Shown: positions 24,889 to 33,964 of the stretch, one piece after another
Layout of the letters: each line of letters opens with the position of its first letter
How positions within the stretch are numbered: the first letter of the stretch is position 1
Source: Mycolicibacterium baixiangningiae
GTDB taxonomy: Bacteria; Actinomycetota; Actinomycetes; Mycobacteriales; Mycobacteriaceae
NCBI RefSeq assembly: GCF_016313185.1
Contig: NZ_CP066218.1
Span: 3,038,001 to 3,102,000, forward strand
Reading direction: 5' to 3'
Length of the DNA stretch: 64,000 bases
Position numbers and translations under genes: made by a program
Notes under the pieces: model-generated
Seen by the model: the letters and a program-made list of their open reading frames with translations, nothing else
What the model was told of the DNA's origin: nothing
Databases searched by the model: none

Positions 24889-25977
24889 TCAGCCGCGGGT
24901 CGCGAACAGGCCGCTTCCGGTGACCAGCGGCAGATCCAACGGAGTCCGGATCCCCGGCGGCGCGGCCACCACCGCCGGAATCGCATTCACGATGCGTCCG
25001 GCGGCGGCGACGATCGCCGCGTGATTGTGATCGCCCTTGCGGCTGGTGGGGCAGATGTCCACCGTGTACGACGGCTCCCCGATGATCTCCACCCGGTAGG
25101 ACCCGCCCGGCTGCGCGGGCCGCGCCCAATCGGGTCGCAGATCGTCTCGCAGACGCGTCACATGCTCGATCACAATCGCAGGTCGGGCGTCTCCGCGATC
25201 GATGAAGCCCTCGATCAGGAACCGCACCGCCGCCACCGTGCCCTTGGCGATCCGCCCGACCGCCACGTCGAAATCCTCCGGGGCGGGCTCCTGTTCCACC
25301 GAATCCCTGATCTCGCTCACCTCGACGCCCAGTCCGGCCGCGAGCTGGCGGATTGCGGTGCCCCAGGCGATGCTCAGCACGCCGGGCTGGAACAGGATCG
25401 GCAGATCACCGATCTGGTTGCCGAAACCCATCACGTCGAACATGACCTCGGCACCGTCGTACGTCGCATAGTCGGCGATCTCCATGCACCGCACCTGCTC
25501 GATGCTGCTGCACGTGCTGGCGAACGCGAACGGGATGAGGTCGTTGGCGAAACCCGGATCGACCCCGTTGACGAAGATGCTGGCACCACCCCGGCGCGCG
25601 GCGTCCTCGACCCGGTCGATGTACTTGTCGGGGATCACGCCCCACGGATACTGCAGCACGCCCGGCGACGAGCCGACCACATTGACGCCGGCCTCGAGGA
25701 TGCGCCGGCAGTCGGCCATTGCCTCGGGCAGCCGGGTGTCGCCCATCGCGCAGTACACGACGCAGTCCGGCTGTGTCGCCAACACCGCGTCGAGACCCTT
25801 GGTGGCCGTGATCCCGGTCGTCACATCGAGCCCGGCCAGTTCGCCGGCGTCCTTGCCGATCTTCGCCTCCGACGAGACGCCGACGGCGGTCAGTTCGTAC
25901 GCCGGGTTACCCAACAGCGCCGCGAGTGCCAGCCGGCCGACGTTCCCGGTCCCGACGTGGGCCACGCGAATCACCAT
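24889..25977 (-). CDS. DapB-like NAD(P)-dependent dehydrogenase (amine dehydrogenase family)
   Basis: 362 residues from ATG 25977, with GGAGGAG 5 bp upstream; a long upstream extension overlapping the SDR was discarded. N-terminal Rossmann motif HVGTGNVGRLALAALL, catalytic-region GVNVVGSSPGVLQYPWG, and FVNGVDPGFANDLIPF; C-terminal domain resembles the dihydrodipicolinate reductase/2,4-diaminopentanoate dehydrogenase fold. Substrate in mycobacteria unknown. It shares a perfect KstR-type operator with the divergent SDR, implying a steroid or lipid role. Confidence 0.78.
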   Translation of the reverse strand: MVIRVAHVGTGNVGRLALAALLGNPAYELTAVGVSSEAKIGKDAGELAGLDVTTGITATKGLDAVLATQPDCVVYCAMGDTRLPEAMADCRRILEAGVNVVGSSPGVLQYPWGVIPDKYIDRVEDAARRGGASIFVNGVDPGFANDLIPFAFASTCSSIEQVRCMEIADYATYDGAEVMFDVMGFGNQIGDLPILFQPGVLSIAWGTAIRQLAAGLGVEVSEIRDSVEQEPAPEDFDVAVGRIAKGTVAAVRFLIEGFIDRGDARPAIVIEHVTRLRDDLRPDWARPAQPGGSYRVEIIGEPSYTVDICPTSRKGDHNHAAIVAAAGRIVNAIPAVVAAPPGIRTPLDLPLVTGSGLFATRG

Positions 25978-26004
25978 CACAACTCCTCCGCACCGAGGTG
26001 AAAC

Positions 26005-26018
26005 TGGAACAGGTTCTA
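26005..26018. promoter_or_regulatory. KstR-type operator
   Basis: TGGAACAGGTTCTA matches TnnAACnnGTTnnA at all fixed positions, with the flanking AGTT also seen at the 22479 site. It lies in the 73-bp gap between the divergent DapB-like reductase (27 bp away) and the SDR (32 bp away) and so probably governs both. Confidence 0.8.
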
Positions 26019-26050
26019 GTTCGCGACAGCCTAAGGTAGCCTGGCCCGTC

Positions 26051-26788
26051 ATGGGACGGGTAGACGGAAAAGTTGCACTGATCAGCGGTGGGGCCCGGGG
26101 CATGGGCGCCGAACACGCCCGCGCACTCGTCGCCGAGGGCGCCAAGGTGGTGGTCGGCGACATCCTCGACGACGAGGGCAAGGCGCTCGCCGACGAACTC
26201 GGTGACGCGGCCCGCTACGTGCACCTCGACGTCACCGAAGCCGATCAGTGGGATGCGGCCGTGGCCACCGCGGTCAACGAGTTCGGCACCCTCAACGTCC
26301 TGGTGAACAACGCCGGCATCGTCGCGCTCGGCCAGATCGGCAAATTCGACATGGCCAAATGGCAGAAGGTCATCGACGTCAACCTCACCGGCACCTTCCT
26401 GGGTATGCAGGCGAGCGTCGAGACGATGAAGGCCGCGGGCGGCGGTTCCATCATCAACGTCTCGTCGATCGAGGGCCTGCGCGGAGCCGTGATGGTGCAC
26501 CCGTACGTGGCGTCGAAGTGGGCGGTGCGCGGTCTGACGAAATCGGCCGCACTGGAACTCGGACCACACCAGATCCGCGTCAACTCGATCCATCCGGGGT
26601 TCATCCGCACCCCAATGACAAAACACTTCCCCGACAACATGCTGACCATCCCGCTGGGTAGGCCGGGCCAGTCCGACGAGGTGGCCACCTTCGTGGTGTT
26701 CCTCGCCAGCGACGAGTCGAGGTACGCCACCGGGGCGGAATTCGTCATGGACGGCGGCCTCGTCAACGACGTCCCGCACAAGATGTGA
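26051..26788 (+). CDS. SDR, 3-alpha/20-beta-hydroxysteroid dehydrogenase-like (FabG3-like)
   Basis: 245 residues. SDR motifs: SGGARGMGAEHARALVAEGA (TGxxxGxG variant), NNAGI, Ser in INVSSIEGLRG, YVASKWAVRG with Tyr and Lys, and the C-terminal GAEFVMDGG. The overall sequence parallels M. tuberculosis Rv2002/FabG3, an NADH-dependent 3-alpha,20-beta-hydroxysteroid dehydrogenase. The adjacent perfect KstR-type operator supports a steroid substrate. Followed by an unrelated small gene. Confidence 0.87.
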   Translation: MGRVDGKVALISGGARGMGAEHARALVAEGAKVVVGDILDDEGKALADELGDAARYVHLDVTEADQWDAAVATAVNEFGTLNVLVNNAGIVALGQIGKFDMAKWQKVIDVNLTGTFLGMQASVETMKAAGGGSIINVSSIEGLRGAVMVHPYVASKWAVRGLTKSAALELGPHQIRVNSIHPGFIRTPMTKHFPDNMLTIPLGRPGQSDEVATFVVFLASDESRYATGAEFVMDGGLVNDVPHKM

Positions 26789-26883
26789 CGCCGGGTCCCG
26801 GTCTGCGCGGAGGCCGGTCGCCCCGGACCCGTAGGCTCGTCGGGTCGCACGGGCATGTCAGCCAGCGAGATAGGGAGCGAGCC

Positions 26884-27108
26884 ATGACCTCAGTCGATGA
26901 GCGCCGCGAGCTGCAGCAGCTCGCCGAGCAGGCCGGATGGCGGCGTAACGACCTCGGCCGTGTAGACCTCTACCTGCGGGGCGACACGCGGGTGCGGGTG
27001 ATCTGGCGGGGCACCGACGCGATCAGCGGCGCCACCCTGATGCAGGACGACGTGATGATGACCTACACGCGCGAATTGCCGACCGTCAACAACTGGCTCA
27101 AGCGCTGA
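26884..27108 (+). CDS. Small conserved protein
   Basis: 74 residues from ATG 26884 (GGGAG 7 bp upstream). The chain has one short amphipathic helix (ERRELQQLAEQAGWRRNDL) followed by a beta-rich half (RVDLYLRGDTRVRVIW, SGATLMQDDVMMTYTRELPTVNNWL). Soluble and about neutral. The last 11 bp overlap the convergent ROK gene. No family recognised. Confidence 0.7.
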   Translation: MTSVDERRELQQLAEQAGWRRNDLGRVDLYLRGDTRVRVIWRGTDAISGATLMQDDVMMTYTRELPTVNNWLKR

Positions 27109-28312
27109 CCGACGGCCGCGGGGCGAACAGGTCAGCGGTGCGCGGCGCCGCCGACAGGCAGCCGACCGGATCGTCGAGCAGTGCCCGGAAGGCGATCTCA
27201 GAAGCACCGATGAGCACCGACCGGTCCGCCAGCCCGGGCATCGCGATGCGCGGCGTCATCTCCGGGATCCGGAGTGACCGGGCCGCCATCTCGGCCCGCA
27301 CGTCGGCCTCGACCCATCGGTACAGCGGCCCCAGATAGCCGCCCAGCACGATGAGCTGCGGATTGAGCAGGTTCACCAGGCCGGCCAGGCCGCGGCCCAG
27401 CTGACGACCGACCGACGCCAGCTCCGCCGGTGCGGAATCGAGTCGCTGTAGATGGCTCCCCAGGTCGCCGAGTCGTTCCGGTGGGCAACCGACCGCCTCG
27501 GCGATGGCAGCCGCGCCGATCTCGGTCTCCCAGCAGCCCGCCGCGCCGCAGTGACACGGCCGGGCGCCGTCGCCGAACGGCAGATGGCCGATCTCGCCGG
27601 CGAATCCGGCCGTCCCGGTGATGGGCCGCCCGCCGGCGATGAGGCCGGCGCCGACCCCGACTTCGCCCGACAGGTACACCAGGTCGCTGACCCTGCGGCC
27701 CGCCCCGCGGAGCAGTTCGGCGAGCGCACCGTGGTCGGCTTCGTTGCCCAGCACCGGCGGCGTCGCCATGCCGAGCGCGTCGGCGAGCATCTGGGCCAAC
27801 GGCAGATCGTGCCATTCGAGATTGGGCGCCAGCCGGATGATGCCGCCGTCGCGCGCGACGATGCCGGGAACGCTCACTCCGACACCCACCAGCGCGGAGT
27901 CCTCGGGCGCATCTCGCACCACGGCCCGGGCCAGCGCGGCGATGGCATCGACGGTGTCCTGCGGGTCATGTCCGGACGGTGAGGGCCGGACGGCAGTCGA
28001 GAGCACCACCCCGCCCAGACCGACCCGCGCGACCGTCAGCCCCGACACCCGGACGTCGACGGCCAGCACGTAGGCGTGGTCGGTGGTGGTGACGCCCACC
28101 GACGGGCGGCCGGCCGCGCTGTGTCCCCGCGGTTCGGGAAGTTGTTGGCGGGCCAGCCCGAGCAGTTCGACCTCACCCACCAGGTCCGCGATCGTGCTGC
28201 GGTTCAGCCCCATCGACGTGGTCAGCGACGACCGCGAGAGCGCACCCGCCAGATGCAGGTGCCGCACCAGCGTGCACAGGTTGTGCCGTCGCATGTTCTG
28301 CTGGTTGCGCAC
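27098..28312 (-). CDS. ROK family transcriptional regulator, last gene of the sugar transporter operon
   Basis: 404 residues, GTG start directly abutting the permease stop. N-terminal winged HTH (RRHNLCTLVRHLHLAGALSRSSLTTSMGLNRSTIADLVGEVEL), sugar-kinase-like ROK domain with zinc motif CHCGAAGCWE and GVGAGLIAGGRPITGTAGFAGEIGH. It should sense a sugar and repress transcription. Being cotranscribed with the ABC genes, it is one of two ROK regulators at this locus; the divergent one beside xylA is the better candidate for XylR. Confidence 0.88.
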   Translation of the reverse strand: MRNQQNMRRHNLCTLVRHLHLAGALSRSSLTTSMGLNRSTIADLVGEVELLGLARQQLPEPRGHSAAGRPSVGVTTTDHAYVLAVDVRVSGLTVARVGLGGVVLSTAVRPSPSGHDPQDTVDAIAALARAVVRDAPEDSALVGVGVSVPGIVARDGGIIRLAPNLEWHDLPLAQMLADALGMATPPVLGNEADHGALAELLRGAGRRVSDLVYLSGEVGVGAGLIAGGRPITGTAGFAGEIGHLPFGDGARPCHCGAAGCWETEIGAAAIAEAVGCPPERLGDLGSHLQRLDSAPAELASVGRQLGRGLAGLVNLLNPQLIVLGGYLGPLYRWVEADVRAEMAARSLRIPEMTPRIAMPGLADRSVLIGASEIAFRALLDDPVGCLSAAPRTADLFAPRPSVSA

Positions 28313-29578
28313 TCAGCTCAGCCCCGTCGCCGAGCGGCGCCGCCGCGAGATCGCGTCCACGCTCGCCGCCAGCAGCAGTACGCCGCCGGTCACCAGGAAG
28401 TTGATGTAGGACGACTGATTGAGCAGGCCGAGCCCGTTGGCGATCGTGGCGATCACCACCCCGCCGACAACCGCGTCGATGGCGCGGCCCTTGCCGCCGA
28501 ACAGGCTGGTGCCGCCGATGACGGCCGCGCCGACGGCATACAGCAGTGTGTTGCCCGCGCCGGAGGACGCCGACACCTTGCCGGCGTAGGAGGCGGCGAG
28601 GATGCCGCTCAGCGCGGCCAGCGAGGAGCCGACGACGAACACCGACATCCTGATGCGGTCGACGTTGATGCCGGCGCGGCGGGCCGCCTCGGGATTGCCG
28701 CCGACCGCGTAGATGTGCCGGCCGTAGGAGGTGCGGCCCAGGACGAACGTGAGCGCGACAAGCAGCACACCGACGATCGGCAAAACGTAAGGGACACCGT
28801 GGATTTCGACGTTCGGATTGACGCTGCGGTTGAGGCTGAGCACGAAGGTGACGCCCAGCGTCACGACGGCGACTCCGGCGATGCGCGCCGCCACCACACC
28901 GAAGGGGGCGTGATGCAATCCGGCGGCCACCTTGGCGCGGTGCCGGTAGAGCTCCAGCGCCGCGAAACCCACCACCACCGCCAGGGCGCAGATCCACCCC
29001 GCGGTCACCGGCAGATTCTGGATGGTCAGGCCACGGATCACCGGATCGTCCACCCGCACCGACCCGCCCTCGCCGATGAGCTTGAGCGTGACGCCCTGCA
29101 GACCGAGGAAGAACGCCAGCGTGACGACGAACGACGGTATCCCCAGTCGGGCTCGCAGCGCCCCGATCGCCAGGCCGATGAGGGCGCCGCACAGCACACC
29201 GGCGAGCATCGCGGCCCACCATGGCCAGCCGGCGTTCACGATCGTCAACGCCATCGCGCAGGCCGAGACACCACCCGCGACACCAGCGGACAGGTCGATG
29301 TCCCCGAGAAGCAGCACGAACACCAGACCCATCGCGAGCACGCAGATGGATCCGGCCTGGGTGACCAGGTTGGCGAGGTTGAGCGCGGACAGGAACCGCT
29401 CGTTGGCCGCGGCGAACACCACGAACAGCACGATCAGGCCCAGGACGGCGGGTAGTGAGCCCATGTCCCCGCCGCGAACCCGCTGGAGGTATCCGCGTAC
29501 GGCGGCTCCGAAAGTCTGCTCGGAGCGAAGGTCCGCGGCGAAGTCGGCGTCGGCGAGTTGCCGGTTCAGCGTGGTCAT
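28313..29578 (-). CDS. Sugar ABC transporter permease (XylH/RbsC-like)
   Basis: 421 residues from ATG 29578 with AAAGGA upstream; about ten to twelve hydrophobic helices. The BPD_transp_2 signature is seen in LLLGDIDLSAGVAGGVSA, ALRARLGIPSFVVTLA and YAVGGNPEAARRAGINVDRIR, the latter being the ATPase-contact loop of CUT2 permeases. It is longer than RbsC (321) and similar to XylH (393), supporting a pentose, probably xylose, as substrate. Abuts the ROK gene; 28 bp after the ATPase gene. Confidence 0.88.
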   Translation of the reverse strand: MTTLNRQLADADFAADLRSEQTFGAAVRGYLQRVRGGDMGSLPAVLGLIVLFVVFAAANERFLSALNLANLVTQAGSICVLAMGLVFVLLLGDIDLSAGVAGGVSACAMALTIVNAGWPWWAAMLAGVLCGALIGLAIGALRARLGIPSFVVTLAFFLGLQGVTLKLIGEGGSVRVDDPVIRGLTIQNLPVTAGWICALAVVVGFAALELYRHRAKVAAGLHHAPFGVVAARIAGVAVVTLGVTFVLSLNRSVNPNVEIHGVPYVLPIVGVLLVALTFVLGRTSYGRHIYAVGGNPEAARRAGINVDRIRMSVFVVGSSLAALSGILAASYAGKVSASSGAGNTLLYAVGAAVIGGTSLFGGKGRAIDAVVGGVVIATIANGLGLLNQSSYINFLVTGGVLLLAASVDAISRRRRSATGLS

Positions 29579-29606
29579 AGCCCGTCCTTTCACAGCGGTG
29601 GCCCCT

Positions 29607-30383
29607 TCACATCGATTGGGCGGCCTCGGCCGGCGCCAGGCCCAGGCTGCCGGACCGGCCCGCGGTGATGAGCTCCACGACCTGGCTGCGCGTCACCTCG
29701 GAGGTCTTCACCTCAGCGGCGACCCGGCCGAGGTAGAGCGCGCAGATCCGGTCGGCGACCTCGAACACGTCGGCCAGGTTGTGGGAGATCAGGACGACGC
29801 CAACACCCTGGTCGGCCAACCGGCGCACCAGGTCGAGTACCTGGCGGGTCTGCGCCACACCGAGTGCGGCGGTCGGTTCGTCGAGGAGCACCACCTTCGA
29901 CTTCCACAGCACCGATTTCGCGATGGCGACCGTCTGCCGTTGTCCGCCAGACAGACTCGACACCGGCTGACGCACCGATTTCACGGTGCGCACCGACAGC
30001 GAGGCGAGGGCGTCGCGGGCCATCGTCTCCATCGCCGCTTCGTCGAGCACGCCGCGGCGGATGACCTCCCGGCCGAGGAACATGTTCGACACGATGTCGA
30101 GGTTGTCGCACAGCGCCAGGTCCTGGTACACGACCTCCACGCCGAGGCCCGCGGCGTCGTTGGGGCCGTGCACGGTGACGGTCTCACCGTCGAAAAGGTA
30201 GGTCCCGGAATCGATCGGATGGATTCCCGCCACGGCCTTGACCAGGGTGGACTTCCCGGCGCCGTTGTCACCGACCAGCGCCGTCACCTCACCCGGATAC
30301 ACCGCGAAGTGCACCTCGTGCAGCACGTGCACCACACCGAAACTCTTGTTGACCCCGCGCAGTTCGAGGATCGGACCCGTCAT
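29607..30383 (-). CDS. Sugar ABC transporter ATPase, single nucleotide-binding domain
   Basis: 258 residues. Walker A GDNGAGKST, Q-loop VVYQDLALCDN, signature LSGGQRQTVAIAKS, Walker B VVLLDEPTAALG, H-loop ISHN. CUT2 sugar ATPases such as XylG/RbsA are usually fused doubles of about 500 residues; this is a half-size, FrcA-like form that must dimerise. Adjacent to the binding-protein stop (no gap) and before the permease. Confidence 0.88.
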   Translation of the reverse strand: MTGPILELRGVNKSFGVVHVLHEVHFAVYPGEVTALVGDNGAGKSTLVKAVAGIHPIDSGTYLFDGETVTVHGPNDAAGLGVEVVYQDLALCDNLDIVSNMFLGREVIRRGVLDEAAMETMARDALASLSVRTVKSVRQPVSSLSGGQRQTVAIAKSVLWKSKVVLLDEPTAALGVAQTRQVLDLVRRLADQGVGVVLISHNLADVFEVADRICALYLGRVAAEVKTSEVTRSQVVELITAGRSGSLGLAPAEAAQSM

Positions 30384-31463
30384 TCAGCTGATCCCGGCGG
30401 CTGTGCACATGGCCGCGAACTGCCCCGCGCACACCTCTTGGGGGGATTGTCCGTCGTCGTCGAACACCACGTTGAGGTTGTCCCTGGTGATCGCCTTCGG
30501 GGTCAGCAACACCGACGGCACGTCTCGGTTGCCGGTGTCGTCACGTGAGGTGGCGGTGGTGTTCACCGGTTGGCCAGTCGCCAGCGCTATGGCGGCCTCG
30601 GCGAGCGCGCCTGCCTCTTCGGCTGCGGATTTGTACACCGTCATGCACTGCGTTCCGGCCAGGATGTTCTGCAGGCCTTCCACTGTGGCGTCCTGTCCGG
30701 TGACCGGAACCTGACCCGCGCGCTGATTCTTCTCGAGGATCGAGATCACCGAACCGGCCAGGCCGTCGTTGGCGGCGTAGACGCCGTCGACCCTGCCGTC
30801 GGCCGCGGTGTACATCTGCTCGAAGATGGTGACGGCCTTGTCAGTGTCCCAGTCCGGCACCGCCTGCTCGCCGACGACCCGGATGTTCGGCGTCCGGTCG
30901 ATCACCGAATGTGCACCGGTGGAGAACAGGGTTGCGTTGTTATCAGTAGGAGAACCGTTGAGAGACAACACATTAGACGGCCGACCACCGAGGCAGTCGG
31001 CCAGCCCCTGGCCCTGCAGCTCGCCGACCTTGGTGTTGTCGAACGAGATGTAGGCGTCGGCCGAACCGCCGAGGGTCAGCCGGTCGTAGTCGATCGTCTT
31101 GACGCCCTGGGCGGCCGCCTTCTGCTGGATCGAGGCTCCGCTGTCGGAGTCGAGGTTGACGATCGCCAGTACCGCCACTCCGTCGGCGATCATGCTGTCG
31201 GCGATGGTGGCCATGGTGTCGGCGGAACCCTCGGCGTTCTGGATGGTGTAGGGCACCCCGGCCTGCGTGAACGCGCTCTCCAGCGCGGGGCGGTCCTTGG
31301 TCTCCCAGCGGACCGAGGACTTGGTGTCGGGCAGGATCACCCCGATCTTGCCGGCCTGGCTCTGCTCGCCGCCGCCACCGTCCCCACTGCTGCAGGCGCT
31401 CAGGGTCAGGCCCGCGCCGGCGATCACGGCGAGCATCAGGGCGCTCAGTTTGGTCATGGACAT
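30384..31463 (-). CDS. Sugar ABC transporter substrate-binding lipoprotein (XylF-like)
   Basis: 359 residues; a second ATG two codons in has better spacing to GAGAGG. Signal peptide with lipobox LSAC (Cys24 from the first Met), a short Gly-rich linker, then a type I periplasmic-binding fold: KIGVILPDTKSSVRWETKDRPAL, AVLAIVNLDSDSG, YISFDNTKVGELQGQGLADCL, VYAANDGLAGSVI and GQDATVEGLQNILAG. These resemble XylF, whose ligand is D-xylose. First gene of the operon with the ATPase, permease and ROK; a ROK-type operator is 32 bp upstream. Confidence 0.87.
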   Translation of the reverse strand: MSMTKLSALMLAVIAGAGLTLSACSSGDGGGGEQSQAGKIGVILPDTKSSVRWETKDRPALESAFTQAGVPYTIQNAEGSADTMATIADSMIADGVAVLAIVNLDSDSGASIQQKAAAQGVKTIDYDRLTLGGSADAYISFDNTKVGELQGQGLADCLGGRPSNVLSLNGSPTDNNATLFSTGAHSVIDRTPNIRVVGEQAVPDWDTDKAVTIFEQMYTAADGRVDGVYAANDGLAGSVISILEKNQRAGQVPVTGQDATVEGLQNILAGTQCMTVYKSAAEEAGALAEAAIALATGQPVNTTATSRDDTGNRDVPSVLLTPKAITRDNLNVVFDDDGQSPQEVCAGQFAAMCTAAGIS

Positions 31464-31494
31464 TGCCTCTCAGTGTTCGGATTCGGGGGCGGCG

Positions 31495-31515
31495 TTTGTT
31501 GTTTCGCACAACATA
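31495..31515. promoter_or_regulatory. XylR (ROK)-type operator of the transporter operon
   Basis: TTTGTTG, 7 nt, CAACATA. The core TGTTG/CAACA is a perfect inverted repeat, and the whole 21 bp has the same layout as the site beside xylA (TTTGTTC, 7 nt, GAACATA). It lies 32 bp upstream of the binding-protein start, where bound repressor would block transcription. Confidence 0.75.
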
Positions 31516-31557
31516 TAGCGTGATGCGCGTCACGTCCAGGGTCTGCGAGAGCCATGA

Positions 31558-32775
31558 TCAGCGGGCACCCATCAGATGCTCAACCGCAAGCTGGTTTAGC
31601 TGGACGAAGCCGAATCCCTTTCCATCGAAATAGGATTCGGTGTCGAAGCCTTCGAAGGAGGACCGGTCGGCGAGCAGGCCGCGGTAACCCTCACCCCGGT
31701 CGAGGGTGGGCTGACGCAACTCGTCGACCCTGGCGTCTTCGAGGGCCTGGGCAACCTCCGGGTCGGCCCGGAACGCCGCGGCACGCTGCTTGAGCAGCAG
31801 ATACATCCGCATGTTCGCCGCCGCGGACGCCCACACCCCGGCGCTGTCCTCGGTCCGGCTCGGCTTGTAGTCGAAATGCCGCGGGCCGGTGTAACCGGGG
31901 CCGTTGTCGTCGCCGCCGTTCTCCAGCAGGTCGACCAATGAGAAGGCGTTGATCAGGTCGCCGTGCCCGAACACCAGATCCTGGTCGAACTTGATGCCGC
32001 GCTGACCGTTGAGGTCGATGTGAAACAGCTTGCCGCGGTCCATCGCCTGGCTGATGCCGTGCAGGAAGTTGAGCCCGGCCATCTGCTCGTGTCCGGTTTC
32101 GGGGTTGACGCCGACCAGCTCCGGGCGCGCCAGGGTCTCGATGAATGCCAGTGCGTGGCCGACGGTCGGCAGCAGGATGTCACCGCGGGGTTCGTTGGGT
32201 TTCGGCTCGATCGCGAATCTCAGCGAAAGGCCCTGGTCGCCCACGTAGTCGCACAGCAGGTCCAGCGCCTCGCGGTAGCGTGCCAGCGCCGCGCGGACGT
32301 CCTTGGCGCTGTCGTACTCACTGCCTTCCCGCCCGCCCCACAGCACGAATGTCTGCGCGCCCAGTTCGGCGGCGAGATCGATGTTGCGCAGCACCTTGCG
32401 AAGTGCGAACCGGCGTACGCCACGGTCATTGCTGGTGAAAGCCCCGTCCTTGAACACCGGATGACTGAACAGGTTCGTGGTCACCATCGGCACCACCATG
32501 CCGGTGGACTCCAATGCCGCGGCCAGCCGGCCGATCTCACGCCGCCGCTGATCGTCCGGCGAGCCGAACGCGAACAGGTCGTCATCATGGAAAGTCAGGC
32601 CGTATGCGCCGAGGGCGGACAACCGCTCGACCGCCTCGACCACGTCGAGGCGGGGACGGGTGGCCACGCCGAACGGATCGCTGGCGGTCCAGCCCACCGT
32701 CCACAGCCCGAAGGAGAACTTGTCGGACCGATCGGGGATGAGGTCGGAACGGGTGAGGGACTCGAGCACGGACAC
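31558..32775 (-). CDS. xylA: Xylose isomerase
   Basis: 405 residues from GTG 32775 (GGGAGG 4 bp upstream; GTG 32769 is the alternative); a frame reaching 33273 is antisense to the ROK gene and was dropped. Catalytic His in TFHDDDL, metal/substrate residues in [12 protein letters not shown] (Glu, Lys), [10 protein letters not shown] (Glu, His), [15 protein letters not shown] (Asp set) and RHFDYKP (Asp). The enzyme interconverts D-xylose and D-xylulose. It opposes the ROK regulator across a 76-bp gap. No xylulokinase gene lies in this window. Confidence 0.93.
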   Translation of the reverse strand: MSVLESLTRSDLIPDRSDKFSFGLWTVGWTASDPFGVATRPRLDVVEAVERLSALGAYGLTFHDDDLFAFGSPDDQRRREIGRLAAALESTGMVVPMVTTNLFSHPVFKDGAFTSNDRGVRRFALRKVLRNIDLAAELGAQTFVLWGGREGSEYDSAKDVRAALARYREALDLLCDYVGDQGLSLRFAIEPKPNEPRGDILLPTVGHALAFIETLARPELVGVNPETGHEQMAGLNFLHGISQAMDRGKLFHIDLNGQRGIKFDQDLVFGHGDLINAFSLVDLLENGGDDNGPGYTGPRHFDYKPSRTEDSAGVWASAAANMRMYLLLKQRAAAFRADPEVAQALEDARVDELRQPTLDRGEGYRGLLADRSSFEGFDTESYFDGKGFGFVQLNQLAVEHLMGAR

Positions 32776-32793
32776 GCGGCCTCCCAGGCTGGA

Positions 32794-32814
32794 TTTGTTC
32801 TGCCGCCGAACATA
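32794..32814. promoter_or_regulatory. XylR (ROK)-type operator between xylA and its regulator
   Basis: TTTGTTC, 7 nt, GAACATA; TGTTC/GAACA arms are perfect. It is 18 bp upstream of xylA and 37 bp from the ROK gene start, placed to repress both divergent promoters. Twelve of the 14 arm bases equal those of the site before the transporter operon; the two differing bases change together and keep the symmetry. Confidence 0.8.
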
Positions 32815-32851
32815 AGATGTGGCGCGAGTCACTGTCAAGAGGGGAGTTTTG

Positions 32852-33964
32852 ATGAAGATCGGGACCAGCAGCGATGACATCCGTCGGCGCAATCTGTCCG
32901 CCGTGCTGACGCTCGTCCACCGCGACCGCGCGGCCACTCGTGCAGAGTTGACCCGGCGCACCGGTCTGTCGCGGTCCACCGTGAAGGATCTGGTCGCCGA
33001 ACTCGCCGAAGCGGGACTCGTCGAGGAGAACCAGCCGACCGGCAGCGGACCCGCGGTCGGCGTGGGCCGCCCCAGCCCGGTGGTGCGCACGTGCCGGCGG
33101 GTGCTCGCCGTCGCGGTGAATCCCGAAATCGACGCGATCACAGTTGCTTTGGTGGCGCTGGGCGGAGCCGTGGTGGAGGTGGCCCGGATACCGACGACGA
33201 CCATTCCGAGCGCGGCGGACATGGTGCGCATCGCGGCCGCCGCGATCGGGCAGCTGCGCGACACCGTGCCCACCGGGTGTCTGCTGACCTCGATCGGCCT
33301 GGCGGTTCCCGGGCTGGTGCATGCGCCCGGTTCGACCGTGCAGCTCGCGCCTCACCTGGGATGGCACGACGAGCCGGTCGGCGAGATGCTCTCCGTGGCA
33401 ACAGGAATGCCGGTGTACGCGGCGAACGACGCGAACGTCGGCGCGGTCGCCGAACACCTCTTCGGCGGGCACCCGCAAGCAGGCCACATGGTCTACGTCA
33501 ATGGTGGCGCCAGTGGCATCGGTGCCGGGTTCGTGGTCGGCGGTGAGCTTCTCGAAGGCGCCGAGGGATATGCCGGCGAACTCGGCCACACGTATGTCGG
33601 CGGGGACAAGCCATGCCACTGCGGGGCGATCGGCTGCCTGGAAACGGAAGTGACACAATCGATCACACCCGATTCACTGGACCGCCACGCTCGGTACCTC
33701 GGTATCGCGCTCGGCGGCGCGATCAACGTGATGAATCCCCGGCTCATCGTGCTCGGTGGCTTCCTGCGGGCATTCCCCGAGCGGGCCGCCGAAGCACTGC
33801 ACGCCGCAGTCGCACGCCACAGCATGGCCGCACCACGGGCCGCGGTGCGCATCGTGGCAGCCAGTCTCGGATCCGAGACGTTGATGATCGGCGCCGCCGA
33901 ACTGGCCTTCGGCCCGCTCCTCGCCGACCCCGCCGGATATCGCCGACCGTCAGCCGCGGGCTGA
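32852..33964 (+). CDS. xylR: ROK family regulator, probable XylR
   Basis: 370 residues from ATG 32852, which has GAGGGGAG 5 bp upstream. N-terminal winged HTH ([37 protein letters not shown]), ROK domain with [21 protein letters not shown] and zinc motif [10 protein letters not shown]. Compared with the other ROK protein here it lacks about 24 residues between the zinc motif and the next helix ([16 protein letters not shown]). Position and shared operators make it the likely xylose-responsive repressor. Its end overlaps the convergent MBL gene by 15 bp. Confidence 0.85.
   Translation: MKIGTSSDDIRRRNLSAVLTLVHRDRAATRAELTRRTGLSRSTVKDLVAELAEAGLVEENQPTGSGPAVGVGRPSPVVRTCRRVLAVAVNPEIDAITVALVALGGAVVEVARIPTTTIPSAADMVRIAAAAIGQLRDTVPTGCLLTSIGLAVPGLVHAPGSTVQLAPHLGWHDEPVGEMLSVATGMPVYAANDANVGAVAEHLFGGHPQAGHMVYVNGGASGIGAGFVVGGELLEGAEGYAGELGHTYVGGDKPCHCGAIGCLETEVTQSITPDSLDRHARYLGIALGGAINVMNPRLIVLGGFLRAFPERAAEALHAAVARHSMAAPRAAVRIVAASLGSETLMIGAAELAFGPLLADPAGYRRPSAAG

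Noticed and set aside
28076..29455. 459-codon frame antisense to the permease and ROK genes
   Set aside because: Composition (His/Arg/Gln/Asp) is that of a reverse-strand shadow; no domain, no start signals.
32776..33273. N-terminal extension of xylA to 33273
   Set aside because: It runs antisense through the ROK gene and across the operator; the catalytic domain begins right after GTG 32775.
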